DNA from: Haematospirillum jordaniae
Lineage (GTDB): Bacteria; Pseudomonadota; Alphaproteobacteria; Rhodospirillales; Rhodospirillaceae
NCBI RefSeq assembly: GCF_001611975.1
Contig: NZ_CP014526.1
Location: 1 to 32,967 of the forward strand
DNA length: 32,967 bases
Direction of reading: 5' to 3'
Below are positions 26,560 through 32,967 of the stretch, in pieces (position 1 is the stretch's first letter; each line of letters begins with the position of its first letter). Under the pieces are notes generated by a model. It searched no databases. It saw only the letters and a program-made list of their open reading frames with translations, and was not told the DNA's origin. The position numbers and the translations under genes were made by a program.

Positions 26560-26972
26560 GGGCGGCTGTCCATCAGGCGGCCAAGCTGGGTAATATCATC
26601 TGGATAACGCCGCAACTTCAGACTAAAGCTAACCTTTTGCGGTGCTCCATTTTTCAGGATATGGGAGCGACCTTCCTCAACAGAGTCAATGACCCACGGC
26701 CCGAGATTTTCACCCGTCCCGGCAGTCAACAGCCATGCCTTGCCGGTCGCTGCCATCTCGCGCAGCCTATCCAGCGTCTCAGGCCCCCCGGAGACACCGC
26801 GTGCCAAGGTGCCATCAATGGTGACCGTCTCTGACCCCGGCCCCGTCCACTGCAAGGCGGGCGTATAACCGATCCGGGCCTTTTCCTCCCATCGCTGCTG
26901 GGTGGACCGCTTGATGCTCTCGAACGGGGCGGTTTGTATCGAGAACGTAAATAACCCGAGCGACAACAACAC
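26556..26972 (-). CDS. U: Tail protein gpU (tail terminator)
   Basis: A 138-residue P2 gpU-family tail protein. The start LLSLGLFTFSIQTAPFESIK and RWEEKARIGYTPALQWTGPG align with P2 gpU (MMLALGMFVF... RIGKRDAFQF). The following ETVTIDGTLARGVSGGPETL is also conserved. The start is probably the GTG at 26972, three bases after the T stop, where P2 gpU also begins. Confidence 0.92.
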   Translation of the reverse strand: MLLSLGLFTFSIQTAPFESIKRSTQQRWEEKARIGYTPALQWTGPGSETVTIDGTLARGVSGGPETLDRLREMAATGKAWLLTAGTGENLGPWVIDSVEEGRSHILKNGAPQKVSFSLKLRRYPDDITQLGRLMDSRP

Positions 26973-26975
26973 AAC

Positions 26976-29459
26976 CTAGTCCTCCTCGTCATACATGCGG
27001 GCGCGTGCATTCGACCGTTCGCGGGCCATCATCTTTTCAAGCTCAAGGCGGACTGCACGCGCTATGTCTGTTTCGGACTGTCCCGCAGCCGCATGAATCG
27101 TGATGGATACGCCGCCCATATCAACACCATGGCCCGAAGGGGCCTTGGCAACGGCTGCGCCGGAAACCGTTGCGGCGACACCGGCGGTTGCTGCAACCTT
27201 GACCGTCTTTTTGGCCAGATCACCACCAACGCCGGACAGGGCGCTTCCGGCAGCAGACACGGCTTCACCAAAGCCGCCGGTCAAGCGGGCAATCATATCG
27301 CTGACCCAAACCAGTGGGGCCTTGATCGCTTCGATCCCGCTTGTAATGCATCCCCAAGCCTGCGCAAACGTGTCGGACAGCCCCTGCCACAAGGCACCCA
27401 GATAACCGGCAATCGGCTCCCAGTTTGAAACAACAAGTCCAAGCGGGGTCCAGGCAAAGGCCGTCTTTATGACGTCCCATGCGCCAGCAAAAATACCGGA
27501 CACACTCTGCCAGAGGCGCGCGAAGAAAGCCTTGATCGGCTCCCAGTACACAACAATCAACGTAACGGCAGCGGCGATGGCCATGACCGCCAGCACAATG
27601 GGGTTCATCAGGAATGCGAGATTCAACTGCTTTACCCACGTCAGAAGAGCCGGAAAGACAGTTTTGGCCACCGCCCCCATAAACCCGATGGCCCCGGAGA
27701 ACAGACCGACACCACCCCCGGCAAGTCCGGCCTTGATGCCAAGCGAAACAACCGCGAAGCGCAGAATAGCAATGGGGCCTATAATGGCAGCCGCAACGGT
27801 TGCAAGGATACCGCCGACCAACACAAGTCCAGCAACAGATGCGGCAACCTTGAACAGGGTCCCGGCCAGTGCCGGGTTGGCCTTGACCCATTCCGCTGTC
27901 GACCGCACCACAGATGTTGCGGACTGAACAAGATCGCGCAATGGAGAGGTCTGGGTTTGGGACAGGGTGATATTCAGGCCCTCGACCGCTGACCAGAAGC
28001 CCTGAATATCCCCGGCGGCATTGTCCCCCATTGTTTTGGCCAAGCGACTGGCCTCGCCCCCGGCTTGTTTCAGAACCTCTGAAAATTTGCTGATAGCCCC
28101 CTCACCCTCACGCTCCACCAAGGACGCCATGGCCGCCCCGGCTTCGGTTCCAGCAATCGCCGTGAAGGCGGCCAGACGATCCGCACTCCCCAAGTCCTTG
28201 GTACCCTTGGCCACATCCGCCAGTATTTCTGTGATGGGGCGCATGTTGCCCGCCGCGTCCTGAGTCGCGACCGACAACTCGAGCAATGCCTTCCGCGCAC
28301 CGCCCGGCGGGCTGGCAAGGCGGGAAAACAGGGCACGCAGGGCTGTACCGGCCTGGGCACCCTGTATCCCGATATTGCCCAACAGGCCAGACATGGCCGA
28401 GACATCCTCGACCGACGCCCCGACCTGACGGGCAATCGGTGCGGTATACTTCATGGTTTCACCCAGCATCCCAAGGTCCACATTGGCCCGCGTAAAGGTT
28501 GCGGCCATCACGTCCCCGAGCCGTGACATTTCCGCAGCCTCAAGGCCAAAGCCCGACAGGATATTGCTGGCGATGTCGGCAGCCTCACCAAGGTTGGTAT
28601 TGCCTGCTTTTGCGAGATCGAGCATGCCGGGCATAGAAGCCAGGATCTGTTTTGCATCGAAACCGGCCATAGCCAGCTTTTGCATACCTTCAGCCGCTTC
28701 GGACGCCGAGAAACTGGTTGTTGCCCCCAACGCCATCGCCTGCTGTCCCAAAGCCGCAAATTCCGCCGATGTTTTGTCGAGCCGGGCGACAGCGCCAACG
28801 GCTGACATTTGCTTCTCGAAGGCAATTCCGTCGCGCAAGACCACACCCATTCCGGCCAGCATTCCACCTCCGGTTGCAACACCGCTGGCTCCGGCCATCG
28901 CCAAGCCACCTGCCCGAGCCGTTGCCCGATCCATACGGCTGCGGGCAATGGCTGTCGCTGTTGACTTCTTTTGCAGGGCCTCAAGTGCGCTGGCTTGGCC
29001 CTCCGCAGCCTTCTGGACTGCACCCAGATCCTTCTTCAGGGCTTTCTGTGCCGAAGCCAGTTTACGTGTATCAATGCCCGCCAAAGACAATTCACGCCGC
29101 ATGGAGCTTGTTTTTTTTGCCAAATCAAACTGAGACTGCTCCAGCCTCTGAACCTCTTGGCGCGCGAAGGCAAATGCACGCTTCGCTTTCTTGCTGTCCT
29201 CTCCACCAGCCGCCAGCGCCCGTCCCAGATCACGGGCCTTGCTCCGCGCCGCATCCAGAGATGATGTGTTGTCCCGGAGCATTTTTTTGAGTCGGGAGAA
29301 TTCACCAACGCCCGCAGACTTTTTGTGCAACGTCTGTAACTGCTCGGACGTCCCACGCATGGCCTCCTTCAGCTTCTCCGCCGATGACCGCGCCGTCTTG
29401 AAAGGCGCGGTCATCTTGTCGACCGCCGCCATGGTTACCTGAATCTTCAAATCACTCAC
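26976..29459 (-). CDS. T: Tail tape measure protein gpT
   Basis: An 827-residue tape measure that sets tail length and enters the host membrane during DNA injection. Residues 1-170 are long coiled coils (for example KAKRAFAFARQEVQRLEQSQ). From about 195 comes the TP901-type tape measure core (GIAFEKQMSAVGAVARLDKT, ALGATTSFSASEAAEGMQKL, NIGIQGAQAGTALRALFSRL). Two hydrophobic zones near 545-590 and 640-670 are the expected membrane segments. The GTG start at 29459 overlaps the E' stop as GTGA. Confidence 0.95.
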   Translation of the reverse strand: MSDLKIQVTMAAVDKMTAPFKTARSSAEKLKEAMRGTSEQLQTLHKKSAGVGEFSRLKKMLRDNTSSLDAARSKARDLGRALAAGGEDSKKAKRAFAFARQEVQRLEQSQFDLAKKTSSMRRELSLAGIDTRKLASAQKALKKDLGAVQKAAEGQASALEALQKKSTATAIARSRMDRATARAGGLAMAGASGVATGGGMLAGMGVVLRDGIAFEKQMSAVGAVARLDKTSAEFAALGQQAMALGATTSFSASEAAEGMQKLAMAGFDAKQILASMPGMLDLAKAGNTNLGEAADIASNILSGFGLEAAEMSRLGDVMAATFTRANVDLGMLGETMKYTAPIARQVGASVEDVSAMSGLLGNIGIQGAQAGTALRALFSRLASPPGGARKALLELSVATQDAAGNMRPITEILADVAKGTKDLGSADRLAAFTAIAGTEAGAAMASLVEREGEGAISKFSEVLKQAGGEASRLAKTMGDNAAGDIQGFWSAVEGLNITLSQTQTSPLRDLVQSATSVVRSTAEWVKANPALAGTLFKVAASVAGLVLVGGILATVAAAIIGPIAILRFAVVSLGIKAGLAGGGVGLFSGAIGFMGAVAKTVFPALLTWVKQLNLAFLMNPIVLAVMAIAAAVTLIVVYWEPIKAFFARLWQSVSGIFAGAWDVIKTAFAWTPLGLVVSNWEPIAGYLGALWQGLSDTFAQAWGCITSGIEAIKAPLVWVSDMIARLTGGFGEAVSAAGSALSGVGGDLAKKTVKVAATAGVAATVSGAAVAKAPSGHGVDMGGVSITIHAAAGQSETDIARAVRLELEKMMARERSNARARMYDEED

Positions 29460-29668
29460 GGCGTAAACTCCTTTGCCGCGCGGGCCTCGGCCTCTGCGAA
29501 ATCAATCGCAAGCGCATAGGCTTCGGCATAACGATCCAGGGTCAGGGCTTCAAAAACCGGCGGAGGAAACGACCCCGGAAACACTTTCATCAAAATTCCC
29601 CAAGCCATCAGGGCGTCGTCGGGGATGCCGTCTCCGCACGTTCGAAAAAACCGGCCACCGCTGTGCAA
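29456..29668 (-). CDS. E': gpE' extension, made by -1 frameshift from gpE
   Basis: This frame has no good start of its own and is best read as the extension of gpE after a -1 ribosomal slip. After the slip, E continues FFRTCGDGIPDDALMAWGIL, then MKVFPGSFPPPVFEALTLDR and ends KEFTP. P2 makes E+E' in the same way, and such two-form tail assembly chaperones occur just before the tape measure gene in many tailed phages. It overlaps T by four bases. Confidence 0.82.
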   Translation of the reverse strand: MHSGGRFFRTCGDGIPDDALMAWGILMKVFPGSFPPPVFEALTLDRYAEAYALAIDFAEAEARAAKEFTP

Positions 29669-29889
29669 ACCGCCAGCAGGTCGGCTGCGCTCATCCGGTC
29701 GAGGGCTTCCTGCGTCAGGGGCTCTGTGGTGATGCGGAGAACAAGGGCAAAGATTGCGGAGGTATCAAATGAAAAGACCTCGGTCATCTTCAGGCCCCGC
29801 AAATCACCGGCCAAGGGAACACGCAATTTCAGCGCCGTTACCTTGCTGCCATTGACCGTGATCGGGGTTGTGAGTGCAACAGTTTGCAT
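29608..29889 (-). CDS. E: Tail assembly chaperone gpE
   Basis: A 93-residue P2 gpE-like tail assembly protein: MQTVALTTPITVNGSKVTAL, then KLRVPLAGDLRGLKM and LTQEALDRMSAADLLAVCTA, with the slip sequence close to the end (VAGFFERA). It is needed to load the tape measure during tail assembly and is not part of the finished tail. It precedes T and overlaps E'. Confidence 0.9.
   Translation of the reverse strand: MQTVALTTPITVNGSKVTALKLRVPLAGDLRGLKMTEVFSFDTSAIFALVLRITTEPLTQEALDRMSAADLLAVCTAVAGFFERAETASPTTP
29644..29650 (-). promoter_or_regulatory. Slippery heptamer for -1 frameshifting (E to E')
   Basis: On the minus strand the sequence is T TTT TTC in the E frame, fitting the X-XXY-YYZ rule. 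A slip of -1 here moves directly into the E' frame, 12 codons before the E stop. Confidence 0.8.
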
Positions 29890-29928
29890 CGAATGAACTC
29901 CTTAGTTGGATAAACGTATTAATATTAA

Positions 29929-30468
29929 CTAGATGCCTATTTTTGGGAGATCCGGCATGCCGGGCAGACCTATAGCCCGTGAAATCGCGCTGGCTCTGTC
30001 AATGCCACCGACCAGTTCTGTGCCGCCGAGCATGTCGATCTCAACCAGCTTCGAACCATTGGACGAGTAGCAGTAGTAGGTGAGAGGCATTTCAACCTTC
30101 ATTTTTGCCATGTCTTTCGCCTTGATCGTGCCCATGTCAATCGACTTCCAGCGCCCACGAACCGTGATATCGACCGCTGATGTTCCAACACCGTCGGCAG
30201 CCAGACCGGCAGCAACAAAGCGCACACCAAGCCCGCCAACATCGGACAATCCCCAAGCGCGCAAAACATCGGAATTGAACTCCCCGAGAGTGAACTCCAT
30301 CTTGAGCGGCTCCATTCCGAGATCGACAAGAACCGGACCCGCCATCCCGGCAGCCCGCCACTCTTCCGTGGACCGCTCCAGCTTTGGCAGAACGACTTCC
30401 TCTGCGATTCCCGCCATACCCCGTCCATCTATGAACACATTGAAATTCTTCAATATCATCGGCAACAT
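29929..30468 (-). CDS. FII: Tail tube protein gpFII
   Basis: A 179-residue P2 FII-family major tail tube protein. It starts MLPMILKNFNVFIDGRGMAG, close to the P2 start ('ALPRKLKNFNLFVDG'). It continues with LGMEPLKMEFTLGEFNSDVL and DITVRGRWKSIDMGTIKAKD, ending in MPLTYYCYSSNGSKLVEIDM. The ATG at 30468 was chosen from this alignment; upstream in-frame codons lie in the end of FI and its leader. Confidence 0.94.
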   Translation of the reverse strand: MLPMILKNFNVFIDGRGMAGIAEEVVLPKLERSTEEWRAAGMAGPVLVDLGMEPLKMEFTLGEFNSDVLRAWGLSDVGGLGVRFVAAGLAADGVGTSAVDITVRGRWKSIDMGTIKAKDMAKMKVEMPLTYYCYSSNGSKLVEIDMLGGTELVGGIDRASAISRAIGLPGMPDLPKIGI

Positions 30469-30490
30469 GCTGTTATCTCCTTCTGTAAGG

Positions 30491-31663
30491 TCAGGCCGCC
30501 ATGGCCGAGGCAAAATCCATCAGGTATCCGTCCGTGATCTTCTGCTCGAACATCAGGTTTTCAAGCGGAGGGACGGGTGTGTAATCGTAGGAGACGAGGA
30601 GCTTTCCGGCCTTCAGCGTCGTGGCATCGTTCCTGGCCGGATCGAACCAAGCATTGCCGCCGATCAGATATCCATTCCGGACCAGTTCACGCATTTTGGC
30701 GTTGACCCCGTCAACAATGTCACGGGCCAGCATGGGATGAAGCGGTTTGTCCATCGCCCAGAAATGGGCCTCCGCCATCGTGTCAGCCAAGATATGGGCT
30801 GTCCGCGTGTAATTCTCGAACGCAAACAGGGGATCAGCCGAGCAGGTCCGCGACCCCCAGAAGCGGTACCCGTCCTTGCGGATCAATGTTGTGACATCGG
30901 CGGCGTTCAGAAGCCCGGCATCCGTGGCCGGATTCTGCAGATCCCAGAACACATCCTTGCTGATTCCGGTTACGCCTTGAACAACGACGTTTGATAGTGT
31001 CTTGTGCCAACCGATGTCTTCGTCAATCTTGGCCCGCAGACCCAGTGCACGGGCTGTCGCCCACTCTGTCCGGCTGGCACTGGACGCATTGTCCCATGAC
31101 TGGAAGTCAGGCCAGATCACCATCAGTTCGCGGTTTCCAAAATTCTGGCGGTAGGCAATGGCCGCATCCCGATTGACGCAGCCGTGGGCGGCGACATAGG
31201 CAAAGGCACGGGTCTTCGCGGCAATTGACGCAAGCTCGACGGCAACGGGCTTTGTATCCAGGCCAGGCGCTCCAAGAATACGCGGCGTCAGGCCGAACAT
31301 GGCCTTGGCAGCCGTCAATGCCTGCAAGCCGGTTTTCATCCCGTCAGCCGTTACGCCGCCAATCACGTTGGTTGTTGTTTTGGCGGGCGTGTCGCCCTCC
31401 GGGACACGAACAACAACCGTTGCCGGGTTCCCGTGATCCTTGATCGCAGCAAGGACATGGGGGAGCGTGCCAGAATCCCCCGCCTTCCCGAGACCGGACA
31501 TAATGTCCGTCAAAAGCACCGGGCGGTTCAGCGGAAAAGCTCCGGCATCGGCATCGGCACCTGTTGCAACAAATCCGATAACGGCACTCTCTATGGTCCG
31601 GATGGGGCGAATACCGTTGCTGGCTTCAATAACGCGGACGCCATGATGATAATCGGCAGCCAT
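30491..31663 (-). CDS. FI: Contractile tail sheath protein gpFI
   Basis: A 390-residue P2 FI-family sheath protein. The start MAADYHHGVRVIEASNGIRP, IRTIESAVIGFVATG and LNRPVLLTDIM is the conserved sheath N-terminal domain. Later blocks are ILGAPGLDTKPVAVELASIA, GYRFWGSRTCSADPLFAFEN, YTRTAHILADTMAEAHFWAM and GYLIGGNAWFDPARND. It drives contraction. It is 22 bases before FII. Confidence 0.96.
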   Translation of the reverse strand: MAADYHHGVRVIEASNGIRPIRTIESAVIGFVATGADADAGAFPLNRPVLLTDIMSGLGKAGDSGTLPHVLAAIKDHGNPATVVVRVPEGDTPAKTTTNVIGGVTADGMKTGLQALTAAKAMFGLTPRILGAPGLDTKPVAVELASIAAKTRAFAYVAAHGCVNRDAAIAYRQNFGNRELMVIWPDFQSWDNASSASRTEWATARALGLRAKIDEDIGWHKTLSNVVVQGVTGISKDVFWDLQNPATDAGLLNAADVTTLIRKDGYRFWGSRTCSADPLFAFENYTRTAHILADTMAEAHFWAMDKPLHPMLARDIVDGVNAKMRELVRNGYLIGGNAWFDPARNDATTLKAGKLLVSYDYTPVPPLENLMFEQKITDGYLMDFASAMAA

Positions 31664-31686
31664 GACTCTCTCCTTCTTGCGTGGTT

Positions 31687-32160
31687 TTATTCACCGTCCG
31701 GCGTGTGCGGCCAGTGCGTGTCGTTGTAGTAATCGGGTGGGATGGGGGGTGCGGCTTCCAGGGCGTTGCAGCGCTCGCGAATGGCGGCGCGAAACCGGGC
31801 GATGGGCGCGGGGACGGCCTCGCCGGTTTCAATCTGACGCACGACGTACCAGTCCGTCGCCGCAAGTCGGCGGCGGGCTTCGGCTTGCACCAGTGCGGCA
31901 GAAGGCAGTACGGCTTCAGCGGCTTCAGCGGCTTCAGCGTCCGGGGACACCTCTGCGGTGGTGTCTGGCACAGGCTCAACCACCCACGCCGTTCCATCCC
32001 AGCGGGCCTGTTCGCCCTCGGCAAGCGCAGGCGGCGGGACGGTGACGCACCCGGCTGGGATCAGCCAGGTATCCGGCGAACGCGGATTGCGGTCGCTCTC
32101 ATCAAGGATCTGTTCACCGGCGTAAAGGTCGTTTTGTGTGCGATAAACTGTTTGGGACAT
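31687..32160 (-). CDS. Tail fibre assembly-type protein (gpG position)
   Basis: A 157-residue protein in the place of P2 gene G, between H and FI. N-terminal residues (MSQTVYRTQNDLYAGEQILD) and the core EGEQARWDGTAWVVEPVP are typical of small tail-fibre/tail assembly proteins; the C-terminus has FRAAIRERCNALEAA. A run of EAAEAAEA near residue 75 comes from a short DNA repeat (GGCTTCAGC on the plus strand). It probably helps trim or fold the H fibre. I do not assign symbol G since similarity to P2 gpG is low. Confidence 0.75.
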   Translation of the reverse strand: MSQTVYRTQNDLYAGEQILDESDRNPRSPDTWLIPAGCVTVPPPALAEGEQARWDGTAWVVEPVPDTTAEVSPDAEAAEAAEAVLPSAALVQAEARRRLAATDWYVVRQIETGEAVPAPIARFRAAIRERCNALEAAPPIPPDYYNDTHWPHTPDGE

Positions 32161-32168
32161 GACGGGCC

Positions 32169-32967
32169 TCAGCGATATCGGATGCAGGCAAGAAGGGCGA
32201 TGTTGCGGGGGCGGGTTTCGGCGCCGCCTTCACTTGAGGTTCTGTGGTAATTCGGGTCTATGTTGCCGTTGGGCCAGATTCCGTACCCACCGGTCGTTGC
32301 GAAAAATGCGCCTTGGTTAAAGGAACGACCTATCGAGACGTGACTGTGGCTTTCGAAGTCATCCGACTGTGCACTTCCGAACGCGCGGCCTGAATCCACG
32401 CCCCGCCCGTCATCCCAGCCGCGCAGGAATTCACCGCGCAGGTCCGGCACGGCGAAGGTTGTGGAGCCGTCACCACTCCCGAATGTGGTTCCGATCACGG
32501 TGAACAGTTCAGGGTATGCGGCGCGGCTCAGGAGCGCCCCGTTGCACTTCAGATACAGCGGCGGCGGCTCCTGCCCGGCATGCATGATCACGCTGCCCAC
32601 CGGAGCCGGAAAAGCCTGTGCCAGTGCCGCAGGCGTGACCGCCTTTTCCGCATCCGTCCCGGCCTTGACCTCATCCGCCGTCGCCAGCCGGACGATGCCG
32701 GGTGTTATGGGGGTGGCGGCGGGGATGGTGGCGGCATCCATGGCGGCCTTCAGGCCCGCCGGGGTGACGGCCAGATGGGTGGACGACCCGGCGCGGGCCT
32801 CGGCTGTGGTGGCCAGTTCCACCAGTCCCTTGACAGTGGTGGAGGCATCCGGCGGGCTGTGGCCGGGACCGGCATGAGAGGCGATCGCGGCGGCGACCTC
32901 TGCGGAAACATGATCACGGGTTGCAAGCACCACCGACGGGTCAATTTTCAGGGTCACGGCGCTCACG
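32169..32967 (-). CDS. H: Tail fibre protein gpH, C-terminal part (continues at 1)
   Basis: The remaining part of the fibre begun at 398. The first residues SAVTLKIDPSVVLATRDHVS follow the P2 gpH pattern after the N-terminal domain. Then come repeated shaft units (GLVELATTAEARAGSSTHLA; GIVRLATADEVKAGTDAEKA, VTPA). A tail-collar domain follows (PVGSVIMHAGQEPPPLYLKC, NGALLSRAAYPELFTVIGTT, FAVPDLRGEFLRGWDDG). It ends SHSHVSIG... ETRPRNIALLACIRYR, typical of receptor-binding collar fibres. A GTG at 32966 is an internal codon rather than a start if the molecule is circular. Confidence 0.92.
   Translation of the reverse strand, partial: VSAVTLKIDPSVVLATRDHVSAEVAAAIASHAGPGHSPPDASTTVKGLVELATTAEARAGSSTHLAVTPAGLKAAMDAATIPAATPITPGIVRLATADEVKAGTDAEKAVTPAALAQAFPAPVGSVIMHAGQEPPPLYLKCNGALLSRAAYPELFTVIGTTFGSGDGSTTFAVPDLRGEFLRGWDDGRGVDSGRAFGSAQSDDFESHSHVSIGRSFNQGAFFATTGGYGIWPNGNIDPNYHRTSSEGGAETRPRNIALLACIRYR

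Noticed and set aside
32169..32966. The right-edge fibre frame as a separate full gene starting at GTG 32966
   Set aside because: It lacks the fibre N-terminal domain and a ribosome-binding site, and it continues in frame from the gene at 1-398.

Overview
The window is best read as one complete circular molecule of about 33 kb: a P2-type contractile-tail phage that carries a plasmid maintenance module (a phage-plasmid). The tail-fibre gene H leaves the window at base 1 and re-enters, in the same codon frame, at base 32967; across that join the tail genes run in exact P2 order. The host is probably an alphaproteobacterium (Rhodospirillales or Acetobacteraceae would fit). This rests on GC-rich coding sequence, the toxin-antitoxin families present and the style of the replication protein, and is an inference.

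Layout. (1) 8399-11118, plus strand: terminase ATPase P and portal Q. (2) 8255 down to 1, then 32967 down to 25579, minus strand: O, N, M, L, X, holin, SAR endolysin, Rz/Rz1 spanins, R, S, V, W, J, I, H, G-like, FI, FII, E/E' (with a -1 frameshift site), T, U, D. Most of these genes are coupled by 1-4 base overlaps. (3) 11119-13932: cargo of three toxin-antitoxin (TA) pairs (HicAB, MazEF-like, a second HicAB), a duplicated hic promoter and a 12-codon relic of another portal gene. (4) 13933-19522: plasmid block with ParA and a ParG-like protein, an AT-rich island holding a TIR-like protein and a two-helix membrane protein, a serine resolvase, a HigB/HigA-like TA pair with a fused antitoxin, a candidate replication origin, a replication-protein candidate, and a candidate small RNA. 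(5) 19523-24056: control region. A repressor with two HTH domains, and a WYL-like membrane protein downstream, face a minus-strand operon of a small HTH protein, a three-copy 297-bp structured repeat array, a CII-like regulator, the Ogr/Delta-type late activator and two unknown proteins. (6) 24154-25455: a small self-regulated plus-strand operon and a RelE/Xre TA cassette between 52-bp direct repeats.

How it fits together. I found no integrase and no P2-type replication endonuclease (gpA). Persistence as a lysogen would therefore depend on Rep, ParA/ParG-like partition, resolvase and up to five TA pairs. The lytic side is complete: packaging, capsid, tail, lysis, and Ogr to switch on the late operons. 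The repressor has lost the expected Ser and Lys of its S24-type domain, so induction should not depend on RecA-stimulated self-cleavage.

The most unusual element is the array of three tandem 297-bp units. Each unit can form the same long-range helix, but its 8-bp core differs between units with compensating changes on both sides. This is strong internal evidence for a structured RNA (or single-stranded DNA). The array sits inside a duplicated start of the CII-like gene. Three separate cargo segments are bordered by duplicated pieces of phage genes, which suggests a shared way of gaining cargo.
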